DNA of 64,000 bases, taken from the NCBI GenBank assembly GCA_964597075.1, contig CAZQXC010000003.1, forward strand, positions 1 to 64,000. Direction: 5' to 3'. Below, one piece after another: positions 17,539 through 26,813 of this stretch (within the stretch, counting starts at the first letter, position 1; each line of letters starts with the position of its first letter). This stretch comes from UBA2336 sp964597075 (GTDB lineage: Bacteria > Bacteroidota > Bacteroidia > Cytophagales > Cyclobacteriaceae). The notes beneath the pieces were generated by a model. That model ran no database searches, was not told the origin of the DNA, and saw nothing but the letters and a program-made list of their open reading frames with translations. A program made the position numbers and the translations under genes.

Positions 17539-18552
17539 ATGAGAATGATGAAACTAATGGCCTTGTTTGTTGGAATCATGATCATCCTGTCAACAGGCTG
17601 CGATCGGGAAAAAGATGACGTGTGCGTTTTTATTCCTCCGGTAAAAGAAAAGGTATCGCTTGAATTTGTTTCACTTTCAGACTCGGTAGTGAACATTAAC
17701 ACGAAAGTTGAGCTAGTTTCTTTTTTGAGACGCTACCCGGTTATCCGAGATTATTTTTTACGCAGGTCCATGTATCCAAACGACTCTGTTTTTATGGATG
17801 AACTCTTTAAAAGATTTACCAATAACTACCTGGATACACTGCGTGCGGATGTAAAGCGGGTGTTTGGTGACGAGCAAAGATTGAAGCAGCAGTTTGAAGA
17901 GGCCTTCAGCAACATGCGGTATTATTATCCCGATACGCCACTTCCGCGAATTCAAACTATCATTACCGGACTGGATAATGACATGCTGGTAAGTGATTCG
18001 TTAATTATTGTGAGTCTGGATTATTTTTTGGGGCCGGGAGCAAAGTATCGTCCCAATATGTATGAGTACCTGTTGCGGCAATATGTAAAAGAGAATATTG
18101 TTCCTTCCACCATGCTACTTTACGGAATGAACCGCTTTAGCTATAATGATCTTGCCGATGATCGTGCCATAGCCGATATGATGGCCTTCGGTAAGTCGTA
18201 TTACTTTGCCAAACACATGTTGCCCTGCGTGCCCGATAGCATTTTTATTTGGTATACCGGTGATGAAATAAAAGGGGCTCGTGAAAATCAGGATATGATC
18301 TGGAATCGGCTGATTGAAGATCAGGTACTGTACTCCACTAACCACATGGTAAAGCAGCGCTTTTTAGGCGAGCGCCCATTTACCATTGAAGTGGGAGAGA
18401 AATGCCCGGGCAGGATTGCCCAATGGGTGGGCTGGGAGATTGTGAAGAGTTATATGAAGTCTCATCCGGAAACATCATTACAACAGCTTATGGAAATGAG
18501 TGATGCGGATAAGTTGTTTAAAGAGTCGAGGTATAAGCCTGTGCGTAAGTAA
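17539..18552 (+). CDS. gldB: gliding motility lipoprotein GldB family
   Basis: The 337-residue protein has a lipoprotein signal ending in a lipobox (ILSTGC, Cys near residue 21) and then matches the GldB plan: SFLRRYPVIRDYFL early on, LIIVSLDYFLGPGAKY in the middle, and the closing GEKCPGRIAQWVGWEIVKSYM followed by LFKESRYKP. GldB is one of the lipoproteins required for gliding motility in Flavobacterium johnsoniae; homologues occur throughout Bacteroidota, including non-gliders, and the biochemical role is not known. It follows the DUF6702 gene by 9 bp. The other T9SS/gliding genes of this window begin 44 kb away, so they are not in one operon. Confidence 0.82.
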   Translation: MRMMKLMALFVGIMIILSTGCDREKDDVCVFIPPVKEKVSLEFVSLSDSVVNINTKVELVSFLRRYPVIRDYFLRRSMYPNDSVFMDELFKRFTNNYLDTLRADVKRVFGDEQRLKQQFEEAFSNMRYYYPDTPLPRIQTIITGLDNDMLVSDSLIIVSLDYFLGPGAKYRPNMYEYLLRQYVKENIVPSTMLLYGMNRFSYNDLADDRAIADMMAFGKSYYFAKHMLPCVPDSIFIWYTGDEIKGARENQDMIWNRLIEDQVLYSTNHMVKQRFLGERPFTIEVGEKCPGRIAQWVGWEIVKSYMKSHPETSLQQLMEMSDADKLFKESRYKPVRK

Positions 18553-18572
18553 CCGTAGGTTGATAACAATAT

Positions 18573-18580
18573 TATCTTTG
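18573..18580 (+). promoter_or_regulatory. TAnnTTTG promoter element for tpiA
   Basis: TATCTTTG matches the Bacteroidota -7 consensus. It lies about 150 nt upstream of the tpiA start, just after gldB ends, so the mRNA leader would include the hairpin repeat at 18641-18690. Confidence 0.4.
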
Positions 18581-18640
18581 CAAAATAAAGTATGTGAATT
18601 GGCTTGGCATACTGAAATTCGAAAGCATAATGACGTTAAC

Positions 18641-18690
18641 GCCTCACCCCTGCACGAGCCTGACTGCGGTAGGCAGGGACGGAGTGAGGC
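18641..18690. repeat. hairpin repeat in the tpiA leader
   Basis: GCCTCACCCC (18641-18650) pairs with GGAGTGAGGC (18681-18690) with one mismatch; the loop contains a second partial palindrome (CCTGACTGC ... GGCAGG). It lies between gldB and tpiA, inside the presumed tpiA leader. No T-run follows, so it is more likely a dispersed repeat than a terminator. Confidence 0.5.
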
Positions 18691-18732
18691 TTTGATAGGG
18701 ATATTAAACGTACATTCAGATAAAAAATAACT

Positions 18733-19494
18733 ATGCGATCAAAAATTGTTGCCGGTAACTGGAAAATGAATAAAACGCTTGAAGAGGCCAATGCCCTGAC
18801 TTCAGAAATAGCGGGTATGGTTGCCGATGAGGTGAAGGGCGAAACAAAGGTGGTGCTGTGCGTTCCCTTTCCGTATTTGATGCCAGTAAAGAATTTGCTG
18901 GGTGACAATGCCCGAATTGCTGTCGGAGCGCAGAACGCAAGCGAACAGGAAGCAGGTGCTTATACCGGTGAAGTTTCATCTGTTATGTTAAAGTCGATGA
19001 ATATTCCTTATGTTATTTTGGGACACAGCGAACGGAGACAATATTTTGGTGAGGACGGAAACCTGCTGGCTAAGAAAATTGATATAGCCTTGAAGCACGG
19101 ACTTATTCCTATATTCTGTTGTGGTGAACCGTTGGAGGTGCGTGAGCGCAATGAGCATGAGGCGTTGGTTTGCAGACAAATTGAAGAAGCCTTGTTTCAT
19201 TTGGATCAGGAATCGCTAAAGAAAATAGTGATTGCCTATGAACCTGTGTGGGCAATTGGTACTGGTAAAACAGCATCCTCACAGCAAGCGCAGGATATGC
19301 ATGCTGTAATCCGAAGGCATTTAGCCGGTAAATACGGTCAGGCCGTGGCCGATTCGATTTCTATTTTATATGGAGGAAGTGTGAATGCTGCCAATGCGAA
19401 AGAATTGTTTGCGTGTGCTGATGTAGATGGTGGGTTAGTGGGAGGCGCTTCGCTAAAATCAAGGGAGTTTGTGGAAATCATCAAGTCAATTTGA
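18733..19494 (+). CDS. tpiA: triosephosphate isomerase
   Basis: The 253-residue TIM-barrel enzyme interconverts dihydroxyacetone phosphate and glyceraldehyde 3-phosphate in glycolysis and gluconeogenesis. Its signatures are complete: AGNWKMNKT with the substrate-binding Lys, LGHSERRQYF with the electrophilic His, YEPVWAIGTGKTAS with the catalytic Glu and flexible loop 6, and the phosphate-binding YGGSVN and GGLVGGASL loops. Length is normal. The last codons run into an inverted repeat whose other arm abuts prmA. Cytosolic. Confidence 0.98.
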   Translation: MRSKIVAGNWKMNKTLEEANALTSEIAGMVADEVKGETKVVLCVPFPYLMPVKNLLGDNARIAVGAQNASEQEAGAYTGEVSSVMLKSMNIPYVILGHSERRQYFGEDGNLLAKKIDIALKHGLIPIFCCGEPLEVRERNEHEALVCRQIEEALFHLDQESLKKIVIAYEPVWAIGTGKTASSQQAQDMHAVIRRHLAGKYGQAVADSISILYGGSVNAANAKELFACADVDGGLVGGASLKSREFVEIIKSI

Positions 19495-19610
19495 AGATGA
19501 TCTGATTGAAAATTTGAAGATGGAGTTTCACAGGGTCATAAACTTCTAAATCTTATACTAAATGAATTATTCATTTTCAAATTAAACCATCTTCAAATCT
19601 TCAAATTGAC
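19485..19610. repeat. inverted repeat spanning the tpiA-prmA gap
   Basis: GTCAATTTGAAGAT (19485-19498) overlaps the last codons of tpiA and is matched perfectly by ATCTTCAAATTGAC at 19597-19610, ending one base before the prmA ATG. A second, shifted copy of the same core (AATTTGAAGATGG near 19511-19523; CCATCTTCAAAT near 19588-19599) sits inside. It looks like a short tandem and inverted array of the unit ATTTGAAGATG. Confidence 0.6.
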
Positions 19611-19611
19611 T

Positions 19612-20457
19612 ATGTATTATTCGCGTCTTCAGGTAATCTGCAACCCCGACTACTCGGAAATTCTAATGGCTGAAATTGCCGAAGCAGGTTTTGATACGTT
19701 CATGGAAACAGAAAAGGGCTTTGAAGCCTTTGTTGAGCAACATCAATACGATAAGCAGAAGCTTCAGGAGATCAAAGACAAGTACACTCCGTTAACAGCA
19801 GTTGTTTTTTACATTGATAGGATCGAAAAGAAAAACTGGAATGAAGAGTGGGAGAAAAGTTATGAGCCCATTATTGTTGAGGACACCATAATCATCCGGG
19901 CTCACTTTCATAAACCTGAAAAGCAATATCAGTACGAAATCATCATCACACCGAAAATGTCTTTCGGTACCGGTCATCATCAGACAACCCACCTCATGCT
20001 GAAAGCTCAGCTCAACATGGATCACACAAACAAAACGGTAATGGATGCCGGCACCGGCACAGCGGTACTGGCCATTATGGCATCAAAACTTGGCGCAACT
20101 AAAGTGGAGGCGTTTGACATCGACAGTTGGAGCGTGGAGAATGGCAGTGAGAACTGCACAATAAATAATTGCACCACTATTAAAATCCAACAAGGCAAAC
20201 TCAGTGAATTGTCTTTTTCTGAAAACTTTGACATCATTCTGGCTAACATCAATAAAAATATTCTACTGGAAGAGATGCATCAGTATGCTGCTTACCTGAA
20301 ACCCGGAGGACAGTTGCTTTTAAGTGGCTTTTATGAAAAGGATATTCCTGATTTACTACAGGAGGCAAAACAATATGACTTGCAAAAGTCGGGAGCAGAC
20401 ACCCGCGATGACTGGGCATGTTTACTGCTCGAAAAGAAATCACCTGGCTCGTACTGA
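19612..20457 (+). CDS. prmA: ribosomal protein L11 methyltransferase
   Basis: A methyltransferase of about 281 residues that uses S-adenosylmethionine to trimethylate ribosomal protein L11. The N-terminal substrate-recognition domain is followed by the Rossmann-fold domain: the PrmA-specific lead PKMSFGTGHHQTTHLM, motif I MDAGTGTAVLAIMASKLGA, and the catalytic-loop motif DIILANINKNILLE (NxxxN in place of the NPPY seen in HemK). A TTG at 19606 would add two residues; the ATG at 19612 is preferred. It is located between tpiA and the giant secreted protein gene, in the same direction. Cytosolic. Confidence 0.95.
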   Translation: MYYSRLQVICNPDYSEILMAEIAEAGFDTFMETEKGFEAFVEQHQYDKQKLQEIKDKYTPLTAVVFYIDRIEKKNWNEEWEKSYEPIIVEDTIIIRAHFHKPEKQYQYEIIITPKMSFGTGHHQTTHLMLKAQLNMDHTNKTVMDAGTGTAVLAIMASKLGATKVEAFDIDSWSVENGSENCTINNCTTIKIQQGKLSELSFSENFDIILANINKNILLEEMHQYAAYLKPGGQLLLSGFYEKDIPDLLQEAKQYDLQKSGADTRDDWACLLLEKKSPGSY

Positions 20458-20546
20458 ATGGCATTTTAAGCCGTTTATCCTTCATAAGGCAAGGTCTTTT
20501 AGCTTATTTGGGCATTATTTGCGAATTTCGAAGGTTTAAGTTTTAC

Positions 20547-23500
20547 GTGACCACAACACTAAAATATCTTTTATACAGTTGTTTCTTTTCAGCTTCTTTT
20601 GTCTTCGGACAGACTGAAAAGAAATCTACTATAGTCCTGAACTTTCAGGATAGTGTCGGCTATGCCCTGGAGAGTACACGCAATACCGAGGCGATGGTGG
20701 TCGGCAAAGCCTTTCCGCTCGCCTGGAATACCCTGGGGCTGGATCAACAACAGCGCATTCAACGGCAGTTTTATACGATGAAACGAAAGGGCTATAAATT
20801 GCGTCCTAACTTCGTACAATACTTTGGCGCACTTGTAAATGCCATTAATGTAGAGGGGGCCGATCCTCAAAAGTTGAATGCATTTCTTATCGTAGTAGAT
20901 AAGGTAATTGAAAATTATAAGTCGGATAAAACTCAAAAATTTCTCATTGCCTCCAATACATTTTTTAAACATCACGCCTTACATTTTGATAAGACGTATC
21001 GGTTGTATGCACGAGATGATGACTACACGTTTGAATTTTTGGAATACTTACCACCACCGATTGACACAACGGCACAGAATTTTGACGATAACAGCAATGA
21101 TTGGAACGATTGGCCGGACGAATCGGATGAAATTATTCCTATTGACAATACTCCGTATTGGATGACTCAACCACCACCCCCTTTGGTTGAAGGTGCGGTT
21201 ATACGGTTTAACCGGGTAACACTAAATTTTGTAACCGCTTATGATTCCGTTGCTTTACGCAACACAAAAGGAATTTATTCCCTTACAGATAATTTGTTTG
21301 TTGGTGAGGAAGGAAGATTTGACTGGTCGCCAGCCGGATTGAACCCCGATGAGGTGTATGCCAATTTCAAAGAATACAGTTTTAATGTGCGCAAATCTGA
21401 ACTGAAATCGGATCTCGTAATGCTGAACTATACGGGCAAGACACAGGGACCCATTGCCGGAACGTTTGAATTTAAATCGCAGGCACGCAAAGATTCAGTC
21501 GCTTCATCGTATCCACGATTTACGTCCTATGAATCTAACCTCGAGATAAAGAATATAGGCAATGAGCGCATGCGATACACCGGAGGATTCTCACTTCACG
21601 GTCCGTTCGTTAAAAGCACCAATGTGAATGGCTACATGGCCACACTCGCAGTAAGTGACAGCATTGGCAATAAAAAGTTTAAGGCGCGCTCGAAAGAGTT
21701 TCTGCTCAAAGACTCTATTATAACTTCCGACCGCACCGTCTTTACCATTTTCCAGGAGAATGATTCTATCAATCATCATGCTGTGCGCATGAAGTACGAT
21801 TACAACAATGAGAAAATAGTGCTTCAAGGAGAGAAGGGAAGCATGCGAAACACCCCCTTTACCGCAACTTTTTTTAGCATGGACTTTTCTGCCAACATGA
21901 TCCGGTGGGATCTGAAAACCGACAGTCTTGACATTTATTCACAAATGGGCAGCGGTCTTTCGCCCATGGTTATTGAATCGGTTGATTATTATGATCCGGA
22001 AGATTACCGGCAACTTATGGGTACAGGTTTCAGCTTTCATCCATTAGGGGTGGTTGCCCGCTACTGCATAGATAACGACACGCGCGAACTGCACACTGGT
22101 GACATTGCACAACGCTATGGTTTTGATATTCTGGCTATGCAAAGGGCTGTGGAGTTTCTGGCGATGAAGGGATTGGTGGAATATTGGCCGGAAGGCGATT
22201 TGGTAATTGTTAAAGAGAAAGCCATTATTCAATACCTGGCAAATAGAGGTGAGTCTGACTACGATAACATGAAAATACATTCGGTGGCCGGCTCGTACGC
22301 AACACTGGATCTACTTTCATTGAATAAACCAAACGCCACCGTAAATTTTGTCGATCGCAACATGGTCGTGAGAGGTGTAGAAGAATTTAGTGTAAGCGAT
22401 TCGTTGAATGTAGTGATCAAGCCGGACAGCGCAGTGGTTACTATTTTGCAAAATCGCGACATCAAATTTGACGGAACCATTACAGCAGGAAATTTCGAAA
22501 TCACAGGTAAGAGTTTCACGCTGAAGTACGATAGTTTTTTTATTAACCTTACCCATATCGACTCCATTAACTTTTTTGCTATGGAGCGAAACGCACAGGG
22601 ACAAATGATTCGCAAAAAAATAAATAACTCCATGGTGGGTGCCGATTCGCTGGCGGCAGCAGAAGGCGGGCTGGGTGATTTGTCAAAGTCATCAGGCACC
22701 CTATTTATCAGCAGGCCAAATAATAAATCAGGGCGATTACGTATACCCAATTATCCTCGACTGGATGCGACAACGGGTGGTGTTATTTATTTTAATCGTC
22801 CGGAAGTGTTGAATGGCGTTTATGACCAATCCGTATTTTTTGCTATCCCTCCATTTAAACTGGATAGCTTAAATGATGCTGATCCTACAGCGATTAATTT
22901 CAAAGGCACATTTGTTTCCAGTGGGATGTTCCCGAGTTTCAAAGAGAAGCTGCACACCATGCCCGACAAGTCACTTGGATTTGAACACATAGTTCCAAAA
23001 GGCGGCTATCAGTTATATAAAGGGGATGGCAAGCTAAATGGTGTGATCAGGCTTGACAACCGTGGTATACGATCAACGGGCGTTGTTAACTTCTATGCAG
23101 CTACGGTGAAATCGAATGACTTTGTGTTCTATCCTGATTCTGTGGTTGCTAAAGGTCATCGTGCCATCATCGAAGAAAAACAATTCGGTTCCGTCACATT
23201 TCCCCAGGCTTCTTTTACGGACTATCAAATGAAGTGGTTGCCCAAGCAGGATCAAATGCGGTTGCGTAATACGCGTTCACCATTTAATTTCTATGACTCA
23301 ACAGCCCAGTTAACGGGGCAGGTTATTGTTTCAAAAGATGGTGTATCGGGTTCGGGCCGACTGGATACTCGGGGTACAGAAATTCGGTCCCGTGAGATGA
23401 CTTTTTCCGGTAAGGATTTTGGGGCGCGCCATTCACGTTTCCGCGCCAAGTCAGCTGATCCAGACAAACCCTTAATTGACGGAACCGATGTTCGGGTGAA

Positions 23501-25325
23501 ATTTAATCTGGCTCAGAATTATGCAGACATCAGTCCGGAGATTGCCGGGGAAGCCGCTATTGATTTTCCTTTTGCGCAATTTAGAACATCGATACCCAAT
23601 GCGCGATGGGATTTAACGACACAGAAAATTACCATGACAAAGGGCGAAAATGAGCCTATTGAAAATTCGTACTTCTATACGACTCGTGAAGACCTTGACT
23701 CCCTTAGCTTTTATGCTGAGAAAGCAGAGTATGATCTAAAAACTCAGGAACTGAAAGTAAGCGGTATCCCATACATTATTGTTGCTGACGCAAAGATTAC
23801 CCCCGAAAATGGTGAGGTGCTTATTTTAGAAAACGCGAAAATCGGAACACTCAAAAATACAACCATTGTTATCGACACACTGAACGGTTATCACCGCTTA
23901 ACTAATGGGGTGGTAGATGTTATCTCTCGAAAGGAGTTTTCCGGTTACGCCACGTATCAATATATAAATTTCCTGAACGATACGTTTGCCATAAAGATGA
24001 CCGACTTTCATTTGGAACCGGTTGCAGAAGTAGAAAGCACTAAACGTCTTGGTCTTGGCCGTAAACAATCAACAGCCTCCCTGCAAACGGTAGCCACAGG
24101 AGCTGTAGCAGAGGCTGATCATCTGGTATTAGGTGCCGGTATGTTTTATAAAGGCGATATGATTATGTACGCCACAAAGCCTGCTCTTACCTTAAACGGA
24201 AGCATTAAGCTTGACATTAAGAAGATTAAGAACTACAACGCCTGGATACGCTATGAACAAACTGGTGATGAAACAGAAGTGCTCATCAATTTCGATAATG
24301 CACTTACTGAAGAGGGTCGCAGGGTAGGCGCTGGCCTTCACTTTGCTGCTCTTGACAACAACCTGTACATCTCATTCCTGAATGAAAAACTGGATGATGA
24401 TGATGACTTCTTCATTCCAAGCGGTACGCTCCACTATGATGTAGAAAGCAAGGAATATCGTATTGAAGATCGTGAAAAGGCAGCTGGTAATAAGTTAAGC
24501 GGGAAAGTATTTGCATACAATGACGAAACAGCTGGCGTACGGTTTGAGGGCCCCATCAATTTTTTCGATAACAATAAGGATTTTGATATCACGGCCAGTG
24601 CCATTGGTCAGGGTAATATGGAGAATAATGAAATCCGAATGAACAGTCTCGTTATGGTAAATACCACTGCGGTATCCACAGCATTTGATATTATGGCGCG
24701 TGATCTGCAAAATGTAATTAAAAACGAGGGTGCCGAAGAAGGGTTAGGGGACCCTACAGACTTGTTGTATAAAATAGCAGATCTTGTCGGCGAGCGCACG
24801 GCCAAGGAGTATGAAACACGCACCGCACAAGGGTATGTTTCGTTGGGAACCATTCCACAAACGGCTAAGCCATTAACCTTTGCTAATGTAAATTTCAAGT
24901 GGTCGCCTAAGCACAAGGCTTTTTACAGCGAAGGAAGTTTAGGTCTTTCCAATATTAACCGACAGGATATCAACGGGGCTTTTGAAGGCTTTATGGAAAT
25001 TAAAAAGGATGAGGATGGATTGCCGGTGTTCAATGTTTTCTTCAAAGCATCTCCCGATTCATGGTATTTTTTAAGCTATGAAGATAATCGACTGCTGATG
25101 TTCTCTTCTAATGAGGAGTTCAATACAACGGTTTACAAGCGGACTAACTCAGGTAAAGCAAAAATTGGTGAAATGATTTTTATTCCAGCTACGGAAGATG
25201 AAACACTCGAATTTGTAAACCGTTTCCGAAACCAATATTACGGTATCCAGGTGCCTTACAACCTAAGCGGAGGATCAGCCATCAAAAAGAAACAGGAGAA
25301 GAAAGATGATGACGATGGGTTTTAA
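20547..25325 (+). CDS. giant exported protein of unknown family (about 1592 residues)
   Basis: From the GTG at 20547 the protein has about 1592 residues and opens with a good signal peptide (VTTTLKYLLYSCFFSASFVFG, then Q). The frame stays open upstream to an ATG inside prmA, but that start would bury the signal peptide, so I reject it. The body is almost entirely beta-strand, with long repeats of short amphipathic strands. Around residues 1048-1150 the text FYAEKAEYDLKTQELKVSG ... ITPENGEVLILENAKI resembles the OstA/LptA-like jelly-roll of lipopolysaccharide transport. A helical insert at about 490-575 (LHTGDIAQRYGFD ... AVEFLAMKGLVEYW) looks like a winged helix. The tail is KKKQEKKDDDDGF. 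I cannot name a family; a periplasmic lipid-handling or scaffold role is an inference. Confidence 0.85.
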   Translation: MTTTLKYLLYSCFFSASFVFGQTEKKSTIVLNFQDSVGYALESTRNTEAMVVGKAFPLAWNTLGLDQQQRIQRQFYTMKRKGYKLRPNFVQYFGALVNAINVEGADPQKLNAFLIVVDKVIENYKSDKTQKFLIASNTFFKHHALHFDKTYRLYARDDDYTFEFLEYLPPPIDTTAQNFDDNSNDWNDWPDESDEIIPIDNTPYWMTQPPPPLVEGAVIRFNRVTLNFVTAYDSVALRNTKGIYSLTDNLFVGEEGRFDWSPAGLNPDEVYANFKEYSFNVRKSELKSDLVMLNYTGKTQGPIAGTFEFKSQARKDSVASSYPRFTSYESNLEIKNIGNERMRYTGGFSLHGPFVKSTNVNGYMATLAVSDSIGNKKFKARSKEFLLKDSIITSDRTVFTIFQENDSINHHAVRMKYDYNNEKIVLQGEKGSMRNTPFTATFFSMDFSANMIRWDLKTDSLDIYSQMGSGLSPMVIESVDYYDPEDYRQLMGTGFSFHPLGVVARYCIDNDTRELHTGDIAQRYGFDILAMQRAVEFLAMKGLVEYWPEGDLVIVKEKAIIQYLANRGESDYDNMKIHSVAGSYATLDLLSLNKPNATVNFVDRNMVVRGVEEFSVSDSLNVVIKPDSAVVTILQNRDIKFDGTITAGNFEITGKSFTLKYDSFFINLTHIDSINFFAMERNAQGQMIRKKINNSMVGADSLAAAEGGLGDLSKSSGTLFISRPNNKSGRLRIPNYPRLDATTGGVIYFNRPEVLNGVYDQSVFFAIPPFKLDSLNDADPTAINFKGTFVSSGMFPSFKEKLHTMPDKSLGFEHIVPKGGYQLYKGDGKLNGVIRLDNRGIRSTGVVNFYAATVKSNDFVFYPDSVVAKGHRAIIEEKQFGSVTFPQASFTDYQMKWLPKQDQMRLRNTRSPFNFYDSTAQLTGQVIVSKDGVSGSGRLDTRGTEIRSREMTFSGKDFGARHSRFRAKSADPDKPLIDGTDVRVKFNLAQNYADISPEIAGEAAIDFPFAQFRTSIPNARWDLTTQKITMTKGENEPIENSYFYTTREDLDSLSFYAEKAEYDLKTQELKVSGIPYIIVADAKITPENGEVLILENAKIGTLKNTTIVIDTLNGYHRLTNGVVDVISRKEFSGYATYQYINFLNDTFAIKMTDFHLEPVAEVESTKRLGLGRKQSTASLQTVATGAVAEADHLVLGAGMFYKGDMIMYATKPALTLNGSIKLDIKKIKNYNAWIRYEQTGDETEVLINFDNALTEEGRRVGAGLHFAALDNNLYISFLNEKLDDDDDFFIPSGTLHYDVESKEYRIEDREKAAGNKLSGKVFAYNDETAGVRFEGPINFFDNNKDFDITASAIGQGNMENNEIRMNSLVMVNTTAVSTAFDIMARDLQNVIKNEGAEEGLGDPTDLLYKIADLVGERTAKEYETRTAQGYVSLGTIPQTAKPLTFANVNFKWSPKHKAFYSEGSLGLSNINRQDINGAFEGFMEIKKDEDGLPVFNVFFKASPDSWYFLSYEDNRLLMFSSNEEFNTTVYKRTNSGKAKIGEMIFIPATEDETLEFVNRFRNQYYGIQVPYNLSGGSAIKKKQEKKDDDDGF

Positions 25326-25406
25326 AGCAGCGGTTTCATCATAAAGAGCAAAGCTCATTTCACATTCTTGGATTAACCGTTAACTTCACACCATAAAATT
25401 ACAGTT

Positions 25407-26768
25407 ATGGTAAAGGAATATATTGAGAAAAATCAAGAACGCTTTCTGGACGAGCTTTTTGAGCTGCTCCGCATTCCATCGGTTAGTGCCGATAGCCGCC
25501 TGAAGGGTGATGTGCGCAAGGCAGCTGAGTTCCTGGTAAACAAATTTAAAGAGGCCGGAGTAGATACAGTTGAATTATGCGAAACAAAAGGACACCCTAT
25601 TGTTTTTGCTGAAAAAATTGTAAATCCATCGTTACCTACCGTTTTGGTTTATGGCCACTATGATGTGCAGCCACCCGATCCGCTTGATTTGTGGCATTCA
25701 CCTCCTTTTGAGCCTGTTATCAAAGATGGTAAAATTTATGCCCGCGGTTCGTGTGATGACAAAGGGCAGGTGTACATGCACGTGAAGGCCTTTGAAGCCA
25801 TGATGAAATTAAAGACACTTCCCTGTAACGTGAAATTTATGGTGGAAGGCGAGGAGGAAGTTGGCTCCGATAACCTTGGAACATTTGTACGTGAAAATAA
25901 AAGCAAACTTAAGGCTGATATCATATTGGTTTCAGATACCGCTATTATTTCACTGGATCATCCTTCCATTACTGCTGGCTTACGCGGACTGAGTTATATG
26001 GAGGTGGAGGTTACCGGACCTAACCGCGATCTTCATTCGGGTGTTTATGGGGGTGCAGTAGCCAACCCGGTAAATGCATTAAGCAAAATGATTGCCTCCT
26101 TGCTCGATGAAAACGGTCGCGTTACCATTCCGGGTTTTTATGATAAAGTTGTTGAACTAAGTGCTGAAGAACGAACAGCAATTAATAATGCTCCATTCAG
26201 TCTGGATGATTACAAAAACGAGTTGGGTATTGATGAGGTGCAAGGTGAAAAGGGCTACACTACATTGGAGCGCACCGGTATCCGGCCAACATTGGATGTA
26301 AATGGAATTTGGGGTGGTTATACGGGTGAGGGCGCAAAGACAGTATTGCCGTCCAAAGCACATGCAAAAATTTCAATGCGTCTGGTGCCTAACCAAACTA
26401 ATGAGGAGATAACCGAATTGTTCACCGAGCATTTCAACGCTATTGCTCCGAAATCCGTTAAAGTAAAAGTAACAGCATTACATGGCGGGCAGCCTGCTGT
26501 TACGCCTACTGATTCAGCGGCCTTTAAAGCGGCAAGTGCCGCATTTGAAGAAGTATGGGGTAAGAAGCCTATACCGACACGCGATGGAGGCAGCATACCC
26601 ATTGTGGCTTTGTTCAAAGATGAGCTTGGCCTCGATACCGTGTTGATGGGTTTTGGATTGGATACGGATGCCATTCATTCACCCAATGAACATTATGGTG
26701 TGAAAAACTTTCTACTGGGTATTGAAACAATTGTAGCATTCTTTAATCATTATTCGAAAACCAATTAA
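25407..26768 (+). CDS. M20-family dipeptidase
   Basis: The 453-residue enzyme is a di-zinc M20 peptidase of the carnosinase/PepV-like branch that hydrolyses dipeptides. Ligands are visible in order: VYGHYDVQPPDP (His84), RGSCDDKGQ (bridging Asp), VEGEEEVGS (catalytic Glu and ligand Glu), VSDTAI (Asp) and the C-terminal SPNEHYGV (His). The lid domain inserted after LRGLSYMEVEVTGPNRDLHSG carries the His that crosses over to the partner subunit. No signal peptide, so cytosolic and probably the last step of peptide use after the exported S9 and M1 peptidases. Confidence 0.95.
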   Translation: MVKEYIEKNQERFLDELFELLRIPSVSADSRLKGDVRKAAEFLVNKFKEAGVDTVELCETKGHPIVFAEKIVNPSLPTVLVYGHYDVQPPDPLDLWHSPPFEPVIKDGKIYARGSCDDKGQVYMHVKAFEAMMKLKTLPCNVKFMVEGEEEVGSDNLGTFVRENKSKLKADIILVSDTAIISLDHPSITAGLRGLSYMEVEVTGPNRDLHSGVYGGAVANPVNALSKMIASLLDENGRVTIPGFYDKVVELSAEERTAINNAPFSLDDYKNELGIDEVQGEKGYTTLERTGIRPTLDVNGIWGGYTGEGAKTVLPSKAHAKISMRLVPNQTNEEITELFTEHFNAIAPKSVKVKVTALHGGQPAVTPTDSAAFKAASAAFEEVWGKKPIPTRDGGSIPIVALFKDELGLDTVLMGFGLDTDAIHSPNEHYGVKNFLLGIETIVAFFNHYSKTN

Positions 26769-26813
26769 AGAATCTCTTCATCTTTTTAATCAACTGATGA
26801 ATTGACTCATGGT

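Noticed and set aside
20418..20546. In-frame upstream extension of the giant gene to an ATG at 20418
   Set aside because: It would overlap prmA and place 43 residues before a clear signal peptide; the GTG at 20547 starts exactly at the signal peptide.
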